Below are positions 36,623-47,581 of a stretch of DNA of 64,000 nucleotides, piece by piece (within the stretch, counting starts at the first letter, position 1; the number at the start of each line of letters is the position of its first letter). This stretch comes from Sipunculus nudus (Eukaryota; Annelida; Sipuncula; Golfingiida; Sipunculidae). Position numbers and translations under genes: made by a program. The stretch spans positions 2,009,579 through 2,073,578 of the forward strand of contig CM049307.1 in assembly GCA_026874595.1 (NCBI GenBank), written 5' to 3'. The notes below the pieces were generated by a model that was not told the origin of the DNA, did no database searches, and saw only the letters and a list, made by a program, of their open reading frames with translations.

Positions 36623-38411
36623 CTTGTGCTTGGCTGCACTGATTGAACTCTTGACCTATATTTGGCTGCACTGAATGAACTCTTGATCTGTTGCCAAATC
36701 TGAAACAGTTGGCAGTTTCTCAACCTATTCAAGAAACATACACAATCTTGGCCTGTTATGTAACTCTGCTAATATTTATCCAACACAAACCATTTGAACA
36801 AAATTTAGAGGGCTTGCCTCTGGAATCATTTCTGTTAAATATTGATGAATTTGGCTGGACCGTTTACAAGAAGAAGACTTTTAAAGTTTTTTCAGCTTTT
36901 TCCCTGTAATATCTAAGTAAATGCAGATAGCAAAAATAAGCTGAATCCATCAACATTTGATATGTGACAGATAATTGCATAAATTTTGGGGAAAGTAGCT
37001 CCTGCTATTCCTGAGTAATTATGAGTTAGTGTACAGATGATATGTAATATCATAAATCTACATATTTTAAAAGCTTTTAAAAAACATTCTCGTCAATATT
37101 TTCCATAGATAACCTGAAATCTAAATGTCCAGAGGCATGATGTAATGGATGCTGATAAACTGGTGCTAGGCAAGATGTATCTGCTTCACACAGCTAATAT
37201 ATATGGTAAATTGACTCAATTCAATCTTTATAATTCAGGCAAAATTCATTCTTTGGAACCATAAAAGACAATTATGATAAGAATTATTCAGGGAATTGTT
37301 CTTGCAAAATATTAAACAAACTGGCCTCAGAATCATCAGTCGAAAAACATTGTGTAGGTTTATAAATTATATGGGAAAATAACAGCAAAATGGCAAAGTT
37401 CAGCTTCCCATAACTCAGCCAAAAATCATTGAACCAAAACCATTTAAACAAACTCGAATCATCAACATCTAAGGATAATTAATGTGTGAGATTTAAGAAT
37501 TTGGACAAGCGGTTTTTGAGAAGAAGATTTTTGTAGCCACTTAGCTAACATGGGCTGTTATGGCATATGACTAAATTCAGCTTCCCATAACTCAGCCAAA
37601 AGTCACTGAACTGAGACCATTTGAACAAACTTGAATTATCAACATGTAAGGATAATTAATGTGTGAGATTTAAGAATTTGGCCTAGTGGTTTTTGAGTAG
37701 AAGATTTTTGTAGCCACTTAGCTAAAATGGGCTGTTATGGCATATGACTAAATTCAGCTTCCCATAACTTAGCCAAATGTCTCTGAACTGAGACCATTTG
37801 AACAAACTTGAGAAAGCACTACCCTAGGATCATTTCTGTGCGATATTAACCAATTTGGCCATATCGTTTCAGAGAAGAAGTTATTTGTAGCTGTCAGTAT
37901 GATACTGGCACTGATGACCCCCGTACAAAAAAGGCTGATGCAGGTAGCGCCACCAATACCTCAATTTCAGATATGACTCATGTGACCAACATTGGCATAA
38001 AATTTGGTGATGATAGCTCAAGCCATTTCTGAGATTGTAATTTAAGTATGCTTTTTTGGACATATGACTAAGTTCAACTTCCTGTAACTCGGCCAAAAAT
38101 CACTGAACTTAAACCATTCAAACAAATTTGAGAGAGATTGTTCCAGGAATCATTTCTGTAAAATATTGGACAATTTGGCTGAACAGATTCGGAAAAGAAG
38201 ATTTTAAAATTTTTTTAAAACTTTTTCCTTATAAAATCTAAGAAAATGCAGTTAGCAAAAAAACAAGCAAAATCTGATAGAGTTTTGTAGATGACTAATT
38301 TTATGCATAAACTTTGGTGATGCTAATTCTTGCCGTTTTCAAGATAGTATGGGTTACATACAGACGCCTGACGACGCCACACCATCGCATAAGCTCACAG
38401 GTTCGCTAAAA

Positions 38412-38964
38412 ATGGCATTAATGTATTCTGTTTGGTCTAGGAGAAAACTCTCCATGATGGATGTACATGCCATATTTCAGACTAATACATTGAACCACTG
38501 AGATATGAGCAATTGCCACTTCTGGCTGATGACGAAAAAAAACTTGCAAACTTGCAAACTTGCAAACACTGTCTAAATGGCAGAAACTGCAAGTAAAAGG
38601 GCACAAAACCCTCAAAGCTCTGTCGTTTCTCTGGACGGATTCGGCTCTCGATTGACTACGCTGGAACTCGGCTGCTGGGATCGGCGGAGGGAATGCATGC
38701 CACTTCTTCCTTTGTGGCTGTGGATGATGTAGCTTTCCATGTCTCATGGTGCGGATAAAACGCTGGCGGCCCCTGGGTTACTACGGACTTGGCTTGGATT
38801 GGCATCACGTCTATCGGCAATCAAAATTATGCTTAAGGAGCGCGAAGGGCTGAGGTCATGACCCCAGCAACCTGTAGCTGCTCGGCAAAGCGGAAACTTC
38901 TCCATCCAATTGCCACTTTAAAAAGTGCGGTTGGACACCACACAAAAACAATTGCAGATAGCGC
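38412..38964. other. GC-richer unique patch
   Basis: About 38570-38900 is clearly more GC-rich than its surroundings, with several CpGs. A 109-codon minus ORF (38418-38747) overlaps it. The triple CAAACTTGC repeat at about 38545-38568 lies inside. There is no recognisable protein motif. Confidence 0.5.
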
Positions 38965-39727
38965 CACCAGTCAAAGTTGGGCCAAATTTAAGGTACTGAC
39001 TTTTAATAATGATGATAATTTTAAAAATTTACAAAATTCTGATCTGATTTCTGGTATACATTTGAATCTTGATTAAATAAGGTTATATCCCTAGGAATAT
39101 ATAGTCTCTAGCTTCAAAAATAATCTTTTTAGGTAAGTAAAAATATTTCCTGATTTTGGACAGAGTGCATTATGTTTGATCCCATAACTTCGGCAATTTA
39201 TGCAATACTGACCTAATTTCTGGCATGCACATAAGAAATATATGCAGAAATTGTAATATGAAATATGAAAACATTAACACCAGTGGTTTTCATAGTATTT
39301 CATTAATTTATTTAATTTATTTACATCATATTTAAAGATGGTTATAAACCAATAAACTAAAATGAAGCTGGTTTACCTTGGTGCCCTGTACAATTTACAA
39401 AAGTAATATGTTGATTAAAATATCAATACAATTCATTACTAATACCATGAATAAGAGTATAAAACATGAACATTATGTAGTAGGCAGTTTTGAAGTGTAA
39501 CAACAGGTTTTTACTAGAAAACAGAGGTTTTCCTTAATTTATTGAAGAAATGAAGTAGCAATGACCCAGTTTTCAGTTTGGTCAAAATTGGGGACATCTA
39601 ACTGTATGTAAAATTTTTTATTCATGGGTCCAACACTTTCAAAACGTGCCATGTTAATGCCAGCCAGAAGACTGACAAAGGACCATTACTATAGCTCAGA
39701 TAATTTATATTCAGCTGAGCTAAAAAA
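38965..39727 (+). mobile_element. F1 long-form 3' end, diverged, with internal insertion
   Basis: A 650-bp core ('AAAGTTGGGCCAAATTTAAG', 'CCAGTGGTTTT') interrupted at about 39295-39480 by AT-rich DNA absent from other copies, then the tail hairpin at 39692-39722 (inner stem decayed, outer arms intact). The ACGG tract is reduced to GCCAGCCAGAAGAC. Confidence 0.6.
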
Positions 39728-39973
39728 ATAATATATTTAAATTTTAAAAGCTTTGCCCAGAATTAGTTCTTCCTAACTCACTTTTTTATCACTTTTTTTC
39801 AACTAATATGGGAATTCCTGTTAACAGATATATGTATTAAACCTTTCTTCCTTCATTCTGTCATACTTTCCCTAAATAATCCATAAGATAAACACATTCC
39901 TTGAAAAAGATGAAGCATTCACAATTCCTGTTAATCCAGAATAATTTAACAAAAAAACCTTGAGAAATATTCC

Positions 39974-42900
39974 TGTATGTGATTGGTACACACTCCCTGT
40001 CGTATTGAGCTGGGTGTCTGTGATTGGTACACACTTCCTGTCATATTGAGCTGGGTGTCTGTGATTGGTACACACTTCCTGTCGTATTGAGCTGGATGTA
40101 TGTGATTGGTACACACTTCCTGTCGTATTGAGCTGGGTGTCTGTGATTGGTACACACTTCCTGTCATATTGAGCTGGGTGTATGTGATTGGTACACACTT
40201 CCTGTCATATTGAGCTGGGTGTATGTGATTGGTACACACTTCCTGTCATATTGAGCTGGGTGTATGTGATTGGTACACACTTCCTGTCATATTGAGCTGG
40301 GTGTATGTGATTGGTACACACTTCCTGTCATATTGAGCTGGGTGTATGTGATTGGTACACACTTCCTGTCATATTGAGCTAGGTGTATGTGATTGGTACA
40401 CACTTCCTGTCATATTGAGCTGGGTGTCTGTGATTGGTACACACTTCCTGTCATATTGAGCTGGGTGTCTGTGATTGGTACACACTTCCTGTCATATTGA
40501 GCTGGGTGTATGTGATTGGTACACACTTCCTGTCGTATTGAGCTGGGTGTATGTGATTGGTACACACTTCCTGTCATATTGAGCTGGGTGTATGTGATTG
40601 GTACACACTTCCTGTCATATTGAGCTGGGTGTATGTGATTGGTACACACTTCCTGTCATATTGAGCTGGGTGTATGTGATTGGTACACACTTCCTGTCAT
40701 ATTGAGCTGGGTGTATGTGATTGGTACACACTTCCTGTCATATTGAGCTGGGTGTATGTGATTGGTACACACTTCCTGTCATATTGAGCTGGGTGTATGT
40801 GATTGGTACACACTTCCTGTCATATTGAGCTGGGTGTATGTGATTGGTACACACTTCCTGTCATATTGAGCTGGGTGTATGTGATTGGTACACACTTCCT
40901 GTCATATTGAGCTGGGTGTATGTGATTGGTACACACTTCCTGTCATATTGAGCTGGGTGTATGTGATTGGTACACACTTCCTGTCATATTGAGCTGGGTG
41001 TATGTGATTGGTACACACTTCCTGTCATATTGAGCTGGGTGTATGTGATTGGTACACACTTCCTGTCATATTGAGCTGGGTGTATGTGATTGGTACACAC
41101 TTCCTGTCATATTGAGCTGGGTGTATGTGATTGGTACACACTTCCTGTCATATTGAGCTGGGTGTATGTGATTGGTACACACTTCCTGTCATATTGAGCT
41201 GGGTGTATGTGATTGGTACACACTTCCTGTCATATTGAGCTGGGTGTATGTGATTGGTACACACTTCCTGTCATATTGAGCTGGGTGTATGTGATTGGTA
41301 GACACTTCCTGTCATATTGAGCTGGGTGTATGTGATTGGTACACACTCCCTGTCGTATTGAGCTGGGTGTCTGTGATTGGTACACACTCCCTGTCGTATT
41401 GAGCTGGGTGTATGTGATTGGTACACACTCCCTGTCGTATTGAGCTGGGTGTCTGTGATTGGTACACACTCCCTGTCATATTGAGCTGGGTGTATGTGAT
41501 TGGTACACACTTCCTGTCATATTGAGCTGGGTGTATGTGATTGGTACACACTTCCTGTCATATTGAGCTGGGTGTATGTGATTGGTACACACTTCCTGTC
41601 ATATTGAGCTGGGTGTATGTGATTGGTACACACTTCCTGTCATATTGAGCTGGGTGTATGTGATTGGTACACACTTCCTGTCATATTGAGCTGGGTGTAT
41701 GTGATTGGTACACACTTCCTGTCGTATTGAGCTGGGTGTATGTGATTGGTACACACTTCCTGTCATATTGAGCTGGGTGTATATGATTGGTACACACTTC
41801 CTGTCATATTGAGCTGGGTGTATGTGATTGGTACACACTTCCTGTCGTATTGAGCTGGGTGTATGTGATTGGTACACACTTCCTGTCGTATTGAGCTGGG
41901 TGTATGTGATTGGTACACACTTCCTGTCGTATTGAGCTGGGTGTCTGTGATTGGTACACACTTCCTGTCGTATTGAGCTGGGTGTCTGTGATTGGTACAC
42001 ACTTCCTGTCGTATTGAGCTGGGTGTCTGTGATTGGTACACACTTCCTGTCGTATTGAGCTGGGTGTCTGTGATTGGTACACACTTCCTGTCGTATTGAG
42101 CTGGGTGTCTGTGATTGGTACACACTTCCTGTCGTATTGAGCTGGGTGTATGTGATTGGTACACACTTCCTGTCATATTGAGCTGGGTGTCTGTGATTGG
42201 TAGACACTTCCTGTCATATTGAGCTGGGTGTCTGTGATTGGTACACACTTCCTGTCATATTGAGCTGGGTGTCTGTGATTGGTACACACTTCCTGTCATA
42301 TTGAGCTGGGTGTCTGTGATTGGTAGACACTTCCTGTCATATTGAGCTGGGTGTATGTGATTGGTACACACTTCCTGTCACATTGAGCTGGGTGTATGTG
42401 ATTGGTACACACTTCCTGTCATATTGAGCTGGGTGTATGTGATTGGTAGACACTTCCTGTCATATTGAGCTGGGTGTATGTGATTGGTACACACTTCCTG
42501 TCGTATTGAGCTGGGTGTATGTGATTGGTACACACTTCCTGTCGTATTGAGCTGGGTGTATGTGATTGGTACACATTCCCTGTCGTATTGAGCTGGGTGT
42601 ATGTGATTGGTACACACTTCCTGTCATATTGAGCTGGGTGTATGTGATTGGTACACACTTCCTGTCATATTGAGCTGGGTGTATGTGATTGGTACACACT
42701 GCCTGTCGTATTGAGCTGGGTGTATGTGATTGGTACACACTCCCTGTCGTATTGAGCTGGGTGTATGTGATTGGTACACACTCCCTGTCGTATTGAGCTG
42801 GGTGTATGTGATTGGTACACACTCCCTGTCGTATTGAGCTGGGTGTATGTGATTGGTACACACTCCCTGTCGTATTGAGCTGGGTGTCTGTGATTGGTAC

Positions 42901-43394
42901 ACACTCCCTGTCGTATTGAGCTGGGTGTATGTGATTGGTACACACTCCCTGTCGTATTGAGCTGGGTGTATGTGATTGGTACACACTTCCTGTCATATTG
43001 AGCTGGGTGTATGTGATTGGTACACACTTCCTGTCGTATTGAGCTGGGTGTATGTGATTGGTACACATTTCCTGTCGTATTGAGCTGGGTGTATGTGATT
43101 GGTACACACTTCCTGTCGTATTGAGCTGGGTGTATGTAATTGGTACACACTTCCTGTCGTATTGAGCTGGGTGTCTGTGATTGGTACACACTTCCTGTCG
43201 TATTGAGCTGGGTGTATGTGATTGGTACACACTTCCTGTCGTATTGAGCTGGGTGTCTGTGATTGGTACACACTTCCTGTCATATTGAGCTGGGTGTATG
43301 TGATTGGTACACACTTCCTGTCGTATTGAGCTGGGTGTATGTGATTGGTACACACTTCCTGTCGTATTGAGCTGGGTGTCTGTGATTGGTAGAC
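39974..43394 (+). repeat. 41-bp satellite array (about 83 copies)
   Basis: The unit is GTGTATGTGATTGGTACACA then CTTCCTGTCATATTGAGCTGG. Few positions vary: GTGTATG/GTGTCTG, CTTCC/CTCCC, TCATATT/TCGTATT and GGTACAC/GGTAGAC. From about 40140 to 41330 units are nearly uniform. Blocks with CTCCC and TCG occur at 41340-41480 and 42700-42960. The unit has no minus-strand stop, and 41 is not a multiple of 3, so long open frames exist in all three minus frames. These are artefacts of the repeat. Confidence 0.97.
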
Positions 43395-43972
43395 TAATTT
43401 AAGACATGACCTAATCTATAACTCAGTATATGTAGATAGTGTGATGTACTTGTATCAGGATGAAGACTGAATACACGGTCTCTCCTGCAGTGCTGACTCA
43501 ATTCCTTCATATCCATATTACAACTGATGGTAGCGCCAATAAATTATTGTTAATTTTGTGATATTGATTTAATCCATAGAAATCACAAGCAAACAATTTC
43601 ATTTGCGAATAAAAAGTTTTGCCTATCACAATAAAAATCACTATGTCAAAATAATATGTCAAAATCATATTAGATTGATAAAAAAATATTCTTTTTAAAT
43701 TAAATTTGCAGCTTAATATTTTAATTATGATCACACACACTTACACCCTTAAAATGTTTAAAATGATCTAACATGAAGCTGATTTTACAGACTTATAAGG
43801 ACTTAATTATCCATAATAAGGAAAATGTTTATGCTCTATATAATTTCACTTTGTTAATTATTATTCTGTTCAAAGGTGAAAGACATAGTCATTAGTTAGT
43901 GTGCAAATTATATGAGATAAGTTAATTATCTTAGATCAGTTAATTAGTCTCTGCTTAAACATCCATTACTAA
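43395..43972. other. No gene recognised
   Basis: AT-rich DNA between the 41-bp satellite and the F3 head. Confidence 0.6.
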
Positions 43973-46402
43973 CTAGACATTTCTTGGCACCGCATGTGCC
44001 AGAGTATCCCCAGACATAGTACGGCATCCCCCCTTTTTTTTTAAAGATGTGTCCTGTGACCTTGACCTTTGAATTCATGACCCCAAAATAAATTGGGGTC
44101 TTGCTTTTTCAATGGGACATATATGTCAATTTTGAAATCTATAAATCAACTAGACATTTCTTGGCACCGCAGGTGCCAGAGTATCCCCAGACATAGTAGG
44201 CCCCCACCCCCTTTATAAATAGACCCCCATTTTTAGCAGCATATACTGACACTTGCATTTTTATTGTTTCTTCCATCTAACAATCCCCAATCTTGTTGAA
44301 GATGTTGGTCCTGTGACCTTGATCTTTTTAAAGATGTGTCCTGTGACCTTGACCTTTGACCTCATGACCCCAAAATCGATTCTGGTCTTGCTTTTCCAAT
44401 GGGACATATGGAAGTTAGGTTTGAAATCTAAACATCAATAAAGCAGGAATTATCACCCAGAAACTAATTTTTGGACAGATGGCTCCTGTGACCTTCACCT
44501 TTGCCCTTGTGACCTCAAAATTGATAGTGTTCTTCCTCTCTTGGCAGGAGAACTATATGTGCAAGATGAAAGATCTGAGATGAAATGTTTGGCTGAAAAT
44601 GCATCCACATCTTTTTAAAGATGTGTCCTGTGACCTTGACCTTTGACCTCATGACCCCAAAATCAATTTGGGTCTTGCTTTTCCAATGGGAAATATACAA
44701 GTCAAGTTTGAAATCCATACATCAATAAAAGCAGGAATTATCATCCAGAAACTAATTTTTGGACAGATGGCTCCTGTGACCTTCACCTTTGACCTTGTGA
44801 CCTCAAAATTGATAGGGGTCTTCCACTCTTGGCAGGTGAACTATATGTGCAAGATGAAAGATCTGAGATGAATTGTTTGGCTGAAAATGCATCCACAATC
44901 TTTTAAAAGAGGTTTCCTGTGACCTTGACCTTTGACCTCATGACCCCAAAATCAATTCAGGTCTTGCTTTCCCAATGGGTCAAATACAAGTCGAGTTTGA
45001 AATCCATACATCAATAAAAGAAGGAATTATCATCCAGAAACTAATTTTTGGACAGATGGCTCCTGTGACCTTCACCTTTGACCTTGTGACCTCAAAATTG
45101 ATAGGGTTCTTCCTCTCTTGGCAGGTGAACTATATGTGCAAGATGAAAGATCTGAGATGAATTGTTTGGCTGAAAATGCATCCACAATCTTTTTAAAGAG
45201 GTTTCCTGTGACCTTGACCTTTGACCTCATGACCCCAAAATCAATTTGGGTTATGCTTTTCCAATGGGACATATACAAGTCAAGTTTGAAATCCATACAT
45301 CAATAAAAGCAGGAATTATTCATCCAGAAACTAATTTTTGGACAGATGGCTCCTGTGACCTTCACCTTTGACCTTGTGACCTCAAAACTGATAGGGGTCT
45401 TCCTCTATTGGCAGATGACTTACATGTGCAAGATGAAAGGGCTGACATGAAATGCTTGGCTTAAAATGCATCCACAGTATCTTTTAAAATGCCCGTCCTG
45501 TGACCTTGACCTTTGACCTCATGACCCCAAAATCAATTGGAGTCTTGCTTTTTCAATGGGACATATATAAGTCAAGTTTGAAATCAATTCATCAATAAAA
45601 GCAGGAATTATCATCCAGAAACTAATTTTTGGACAGATAGCTCCTGTGGCCTTGACCTTTGACCTTGTGACCCCAAAATTTATATGGATCATCCACTATT
45701 GGCAAGTGAGCTATATATTAAAGATGGAAGACCTAGGATGAAAGTTTGGCTTAAAATGCATCCACAGTATCTTTTAAAATGTCAGTCCAGTGACCTTGAC
45801 CTTTGACCTCATGACCCTAGAACCTATAGGGTTCTTACTTTAGTGGTGGGCCATACATAAGTCATGTTTGAAATCCATATGGCTATCAACACTGGAGATA
45901 TCATAAGAGGTGTGTGATTTTCACCATATATGGCAATATTCAAGGTCAAGGCCACTATCATAGGAAAGGTCATGACCCCAATTTAAATAAACATCATCCC
46001 ATAACCCATACCTATGCATAATATAAAAGAAATCTGTCCATTAGTTTTTGACTTACAATGCTCACAGTACTGTAAGGTAGCAATTTTGGGGGTATTAAAC
46101 AGCACGAAAACAAGTAAAGAATAATAGGTGGCGCCACCAGTTTCTGGAACATGACAACCCTATCCATGATCTTCCATCAACTTGATTTTGGGATAAATCC
46201 ATGCAAGATTTCTTGAGATATTAAAGAATTTGTGTGATTTTCCCCAAAATTGGACCTATTCAAGGTCAAGGACACTCTCTTAGTAAAGGTCATGACCTCA
46301 TTTTAAATAGGCGTCGTCCTCTCACCCATATCTATACATATACCAAATTTGGTAAAGTTCCGTGAAATATTTTTTGGGTTATCGCGCCAACAAGATTTAT
46401 AT

Positions 46403-46439
<37 letters not shown>

Positions 46440-46490
46440 GACCGGTATGAAAACATAGTATCCCCCGACTTTGTCTGGGGATACAATAAT
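43973..46490 (+). mobile_element. F3 element with two heads (2.5 kb)
   Basis: Two F3 heads lie 176 bp apart. The outer is at 43973-44020 (hairpin with one base changed, subTIR 44004-44015). The inner is at 44150-44195 (perfect hairpin 44162-44178, subTIR 44181-44192). Between them is a partial 290-bp core. The body then has about seven tandem 290-bp cores with TGACCTTGACCTTTGACCT at roughly 289-bp steps. A GGTGGCGCCACC palindrome is at 46127-46138, a pure CGG tract at 46404-46439, and the tail hairpin at 46458-46484 (arms GTATCCCC/GGGGATAC, inner GAC/GTC, loop TTT). The 3' third is nearly identical to 26640-27227. Confidence 0.8.
46404..46439 (+). repeat. (CGG)n in F3 element, 12 uninterrupted triplets
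   Basis: Same position as the 27154 tract in the sister element, but longer and pure. Confidence 0.95.
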
Positions 46491-46635
46491 ACTGGTTAAT
46501 ATACTGGAAAATTCAGAAAAGTCCCTCTCCATCTGCCAATAACATTTCCATAATAACTCAGATTATGGTAATAAGCTTATTATACTGGCATGATCAACAA
46601 TTCTGGTGACAAATTTATGGTATGTAATTTATTAA

Positions 46636-47430
46636 CAAGGCCTACAGGCTTTATGCGAACCTGTGCAATGGGAGATACATCAAATGACATGCATATGTAC
46701 AATGCAAGTACTAAACTTTTTGAACCCGAGTATAAGCACCAATTACACAAACATTACTTCTGAAATACTGACATGGATGTACACAATGCCAAATGATTGT
46801 AGGTGGTGCCACCAGTCTTGTGTACGAGAAAGCCATCAAAGATGTATGGACATGCAAAATATTAGGCAGATACTTCAGATATAGACCTTAACCAATGATC
46901 TTGTGACCAAAAAATCTGAGAACTTACTTTTCTTGAACTTACAGCATTTAGATTATTCTAACATTTTTTTAAAAAAGTGGGTCCAGTGACCTTGACCTCT
47001 GACCAGGTAACCTCGAAATCTACAGATTTTAAGCTTCCACTTTGGGCATGTAAGCCGTGTGTGAAAGATGGAAAATTTAGGATGGAAAGTTTGATTACAG
47101 TGCATCCATAATCTGTTTAAATATGCAGTTCCTGTAACCTTCACCTTTGGCCCCAGCACCCCTTAATCTAAATGTTTCTTACTCAAGTGGTGGGTCATAA
47201 ATACATCAAGTTTGAAGCCTACCTGTCTATTCAAACCCGAGTTATTGTCCATAAACTAATTTCAGAATGGATGGGCCCTGTGACCTTGACCTTCCTAAAA
47301 AAATCTGAAAGAATCTTCCCCTGTTGGTAGGTAAGCAATAACTGGAAGATGGAAGGTTGTGGTGAAAGTTAGGCTTAAAATGCATACACATTCTTTTCAA
47401 AGAAATGGGCCCTGTGACCTTGACCATTAT
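46636..47430 (+). mobile_element. F4 head joined to 290-bp-type cores
   Basis: The head is AACAAGGCCTACAGGCTTTA then TGCGAACCTGTGCA. The F4 body with GGTGGTGCCACCAGTC runs to about 46880. Then come three diverged half cores with GTGACCTTGACC at about 46986, 47279 and 47411. No tail. Confidence 0.55.
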
Positions 47431-47581
47431 ACAATAGAAAATGATTAAATTAATGCCATTTTACCTGGGCAACACTGTGTTTCTTTTCCACATACGTGAC
47501 AACCAGGAAATATAAAAATATTGGATTTATTGCAGAAATTTATTGGCAAAGATTAGTCTATCTTGTTTTTAGGATTCATGT

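Larger units (their letters stand above)
35816..38411 (+). mobile_element. F4 element, apparently complete (2.6 kb)
   Basis: The head is AACAAGGCCTACAGGCCTAA then TGCGAACCTGTGCA. AGGCC/GGCCT forms a small hairpin and GCGAACCTGTG is the subTIR. The inverse subTIR CACAGGTTCGC is at 38396-38406, followed by TAAAAA. The body has GGTGGCACCACCAG-like sites, a diverged earlier tail at 36489-36509 and about four tandem cores of roughly 180 bp from 37390 to 38110 ('CATAACTCAGCCAAAA'). A GACGCC-rich tract precedes the end. Unlike F1-F3, I could not see a strong 3' hairpin. Confidence 0.65.

Noticed and set aside
42460-43353. 297-codon minus ORF as a gene
   Set aside because: It is pure 41-bp satellite; all three frames are open and no unique domain or start context exists.
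39974-43394. CRISPR-like array
   Set aside because: Units are contiguous 41-mers with no unique spacers, in animal DNA with no cas genes.
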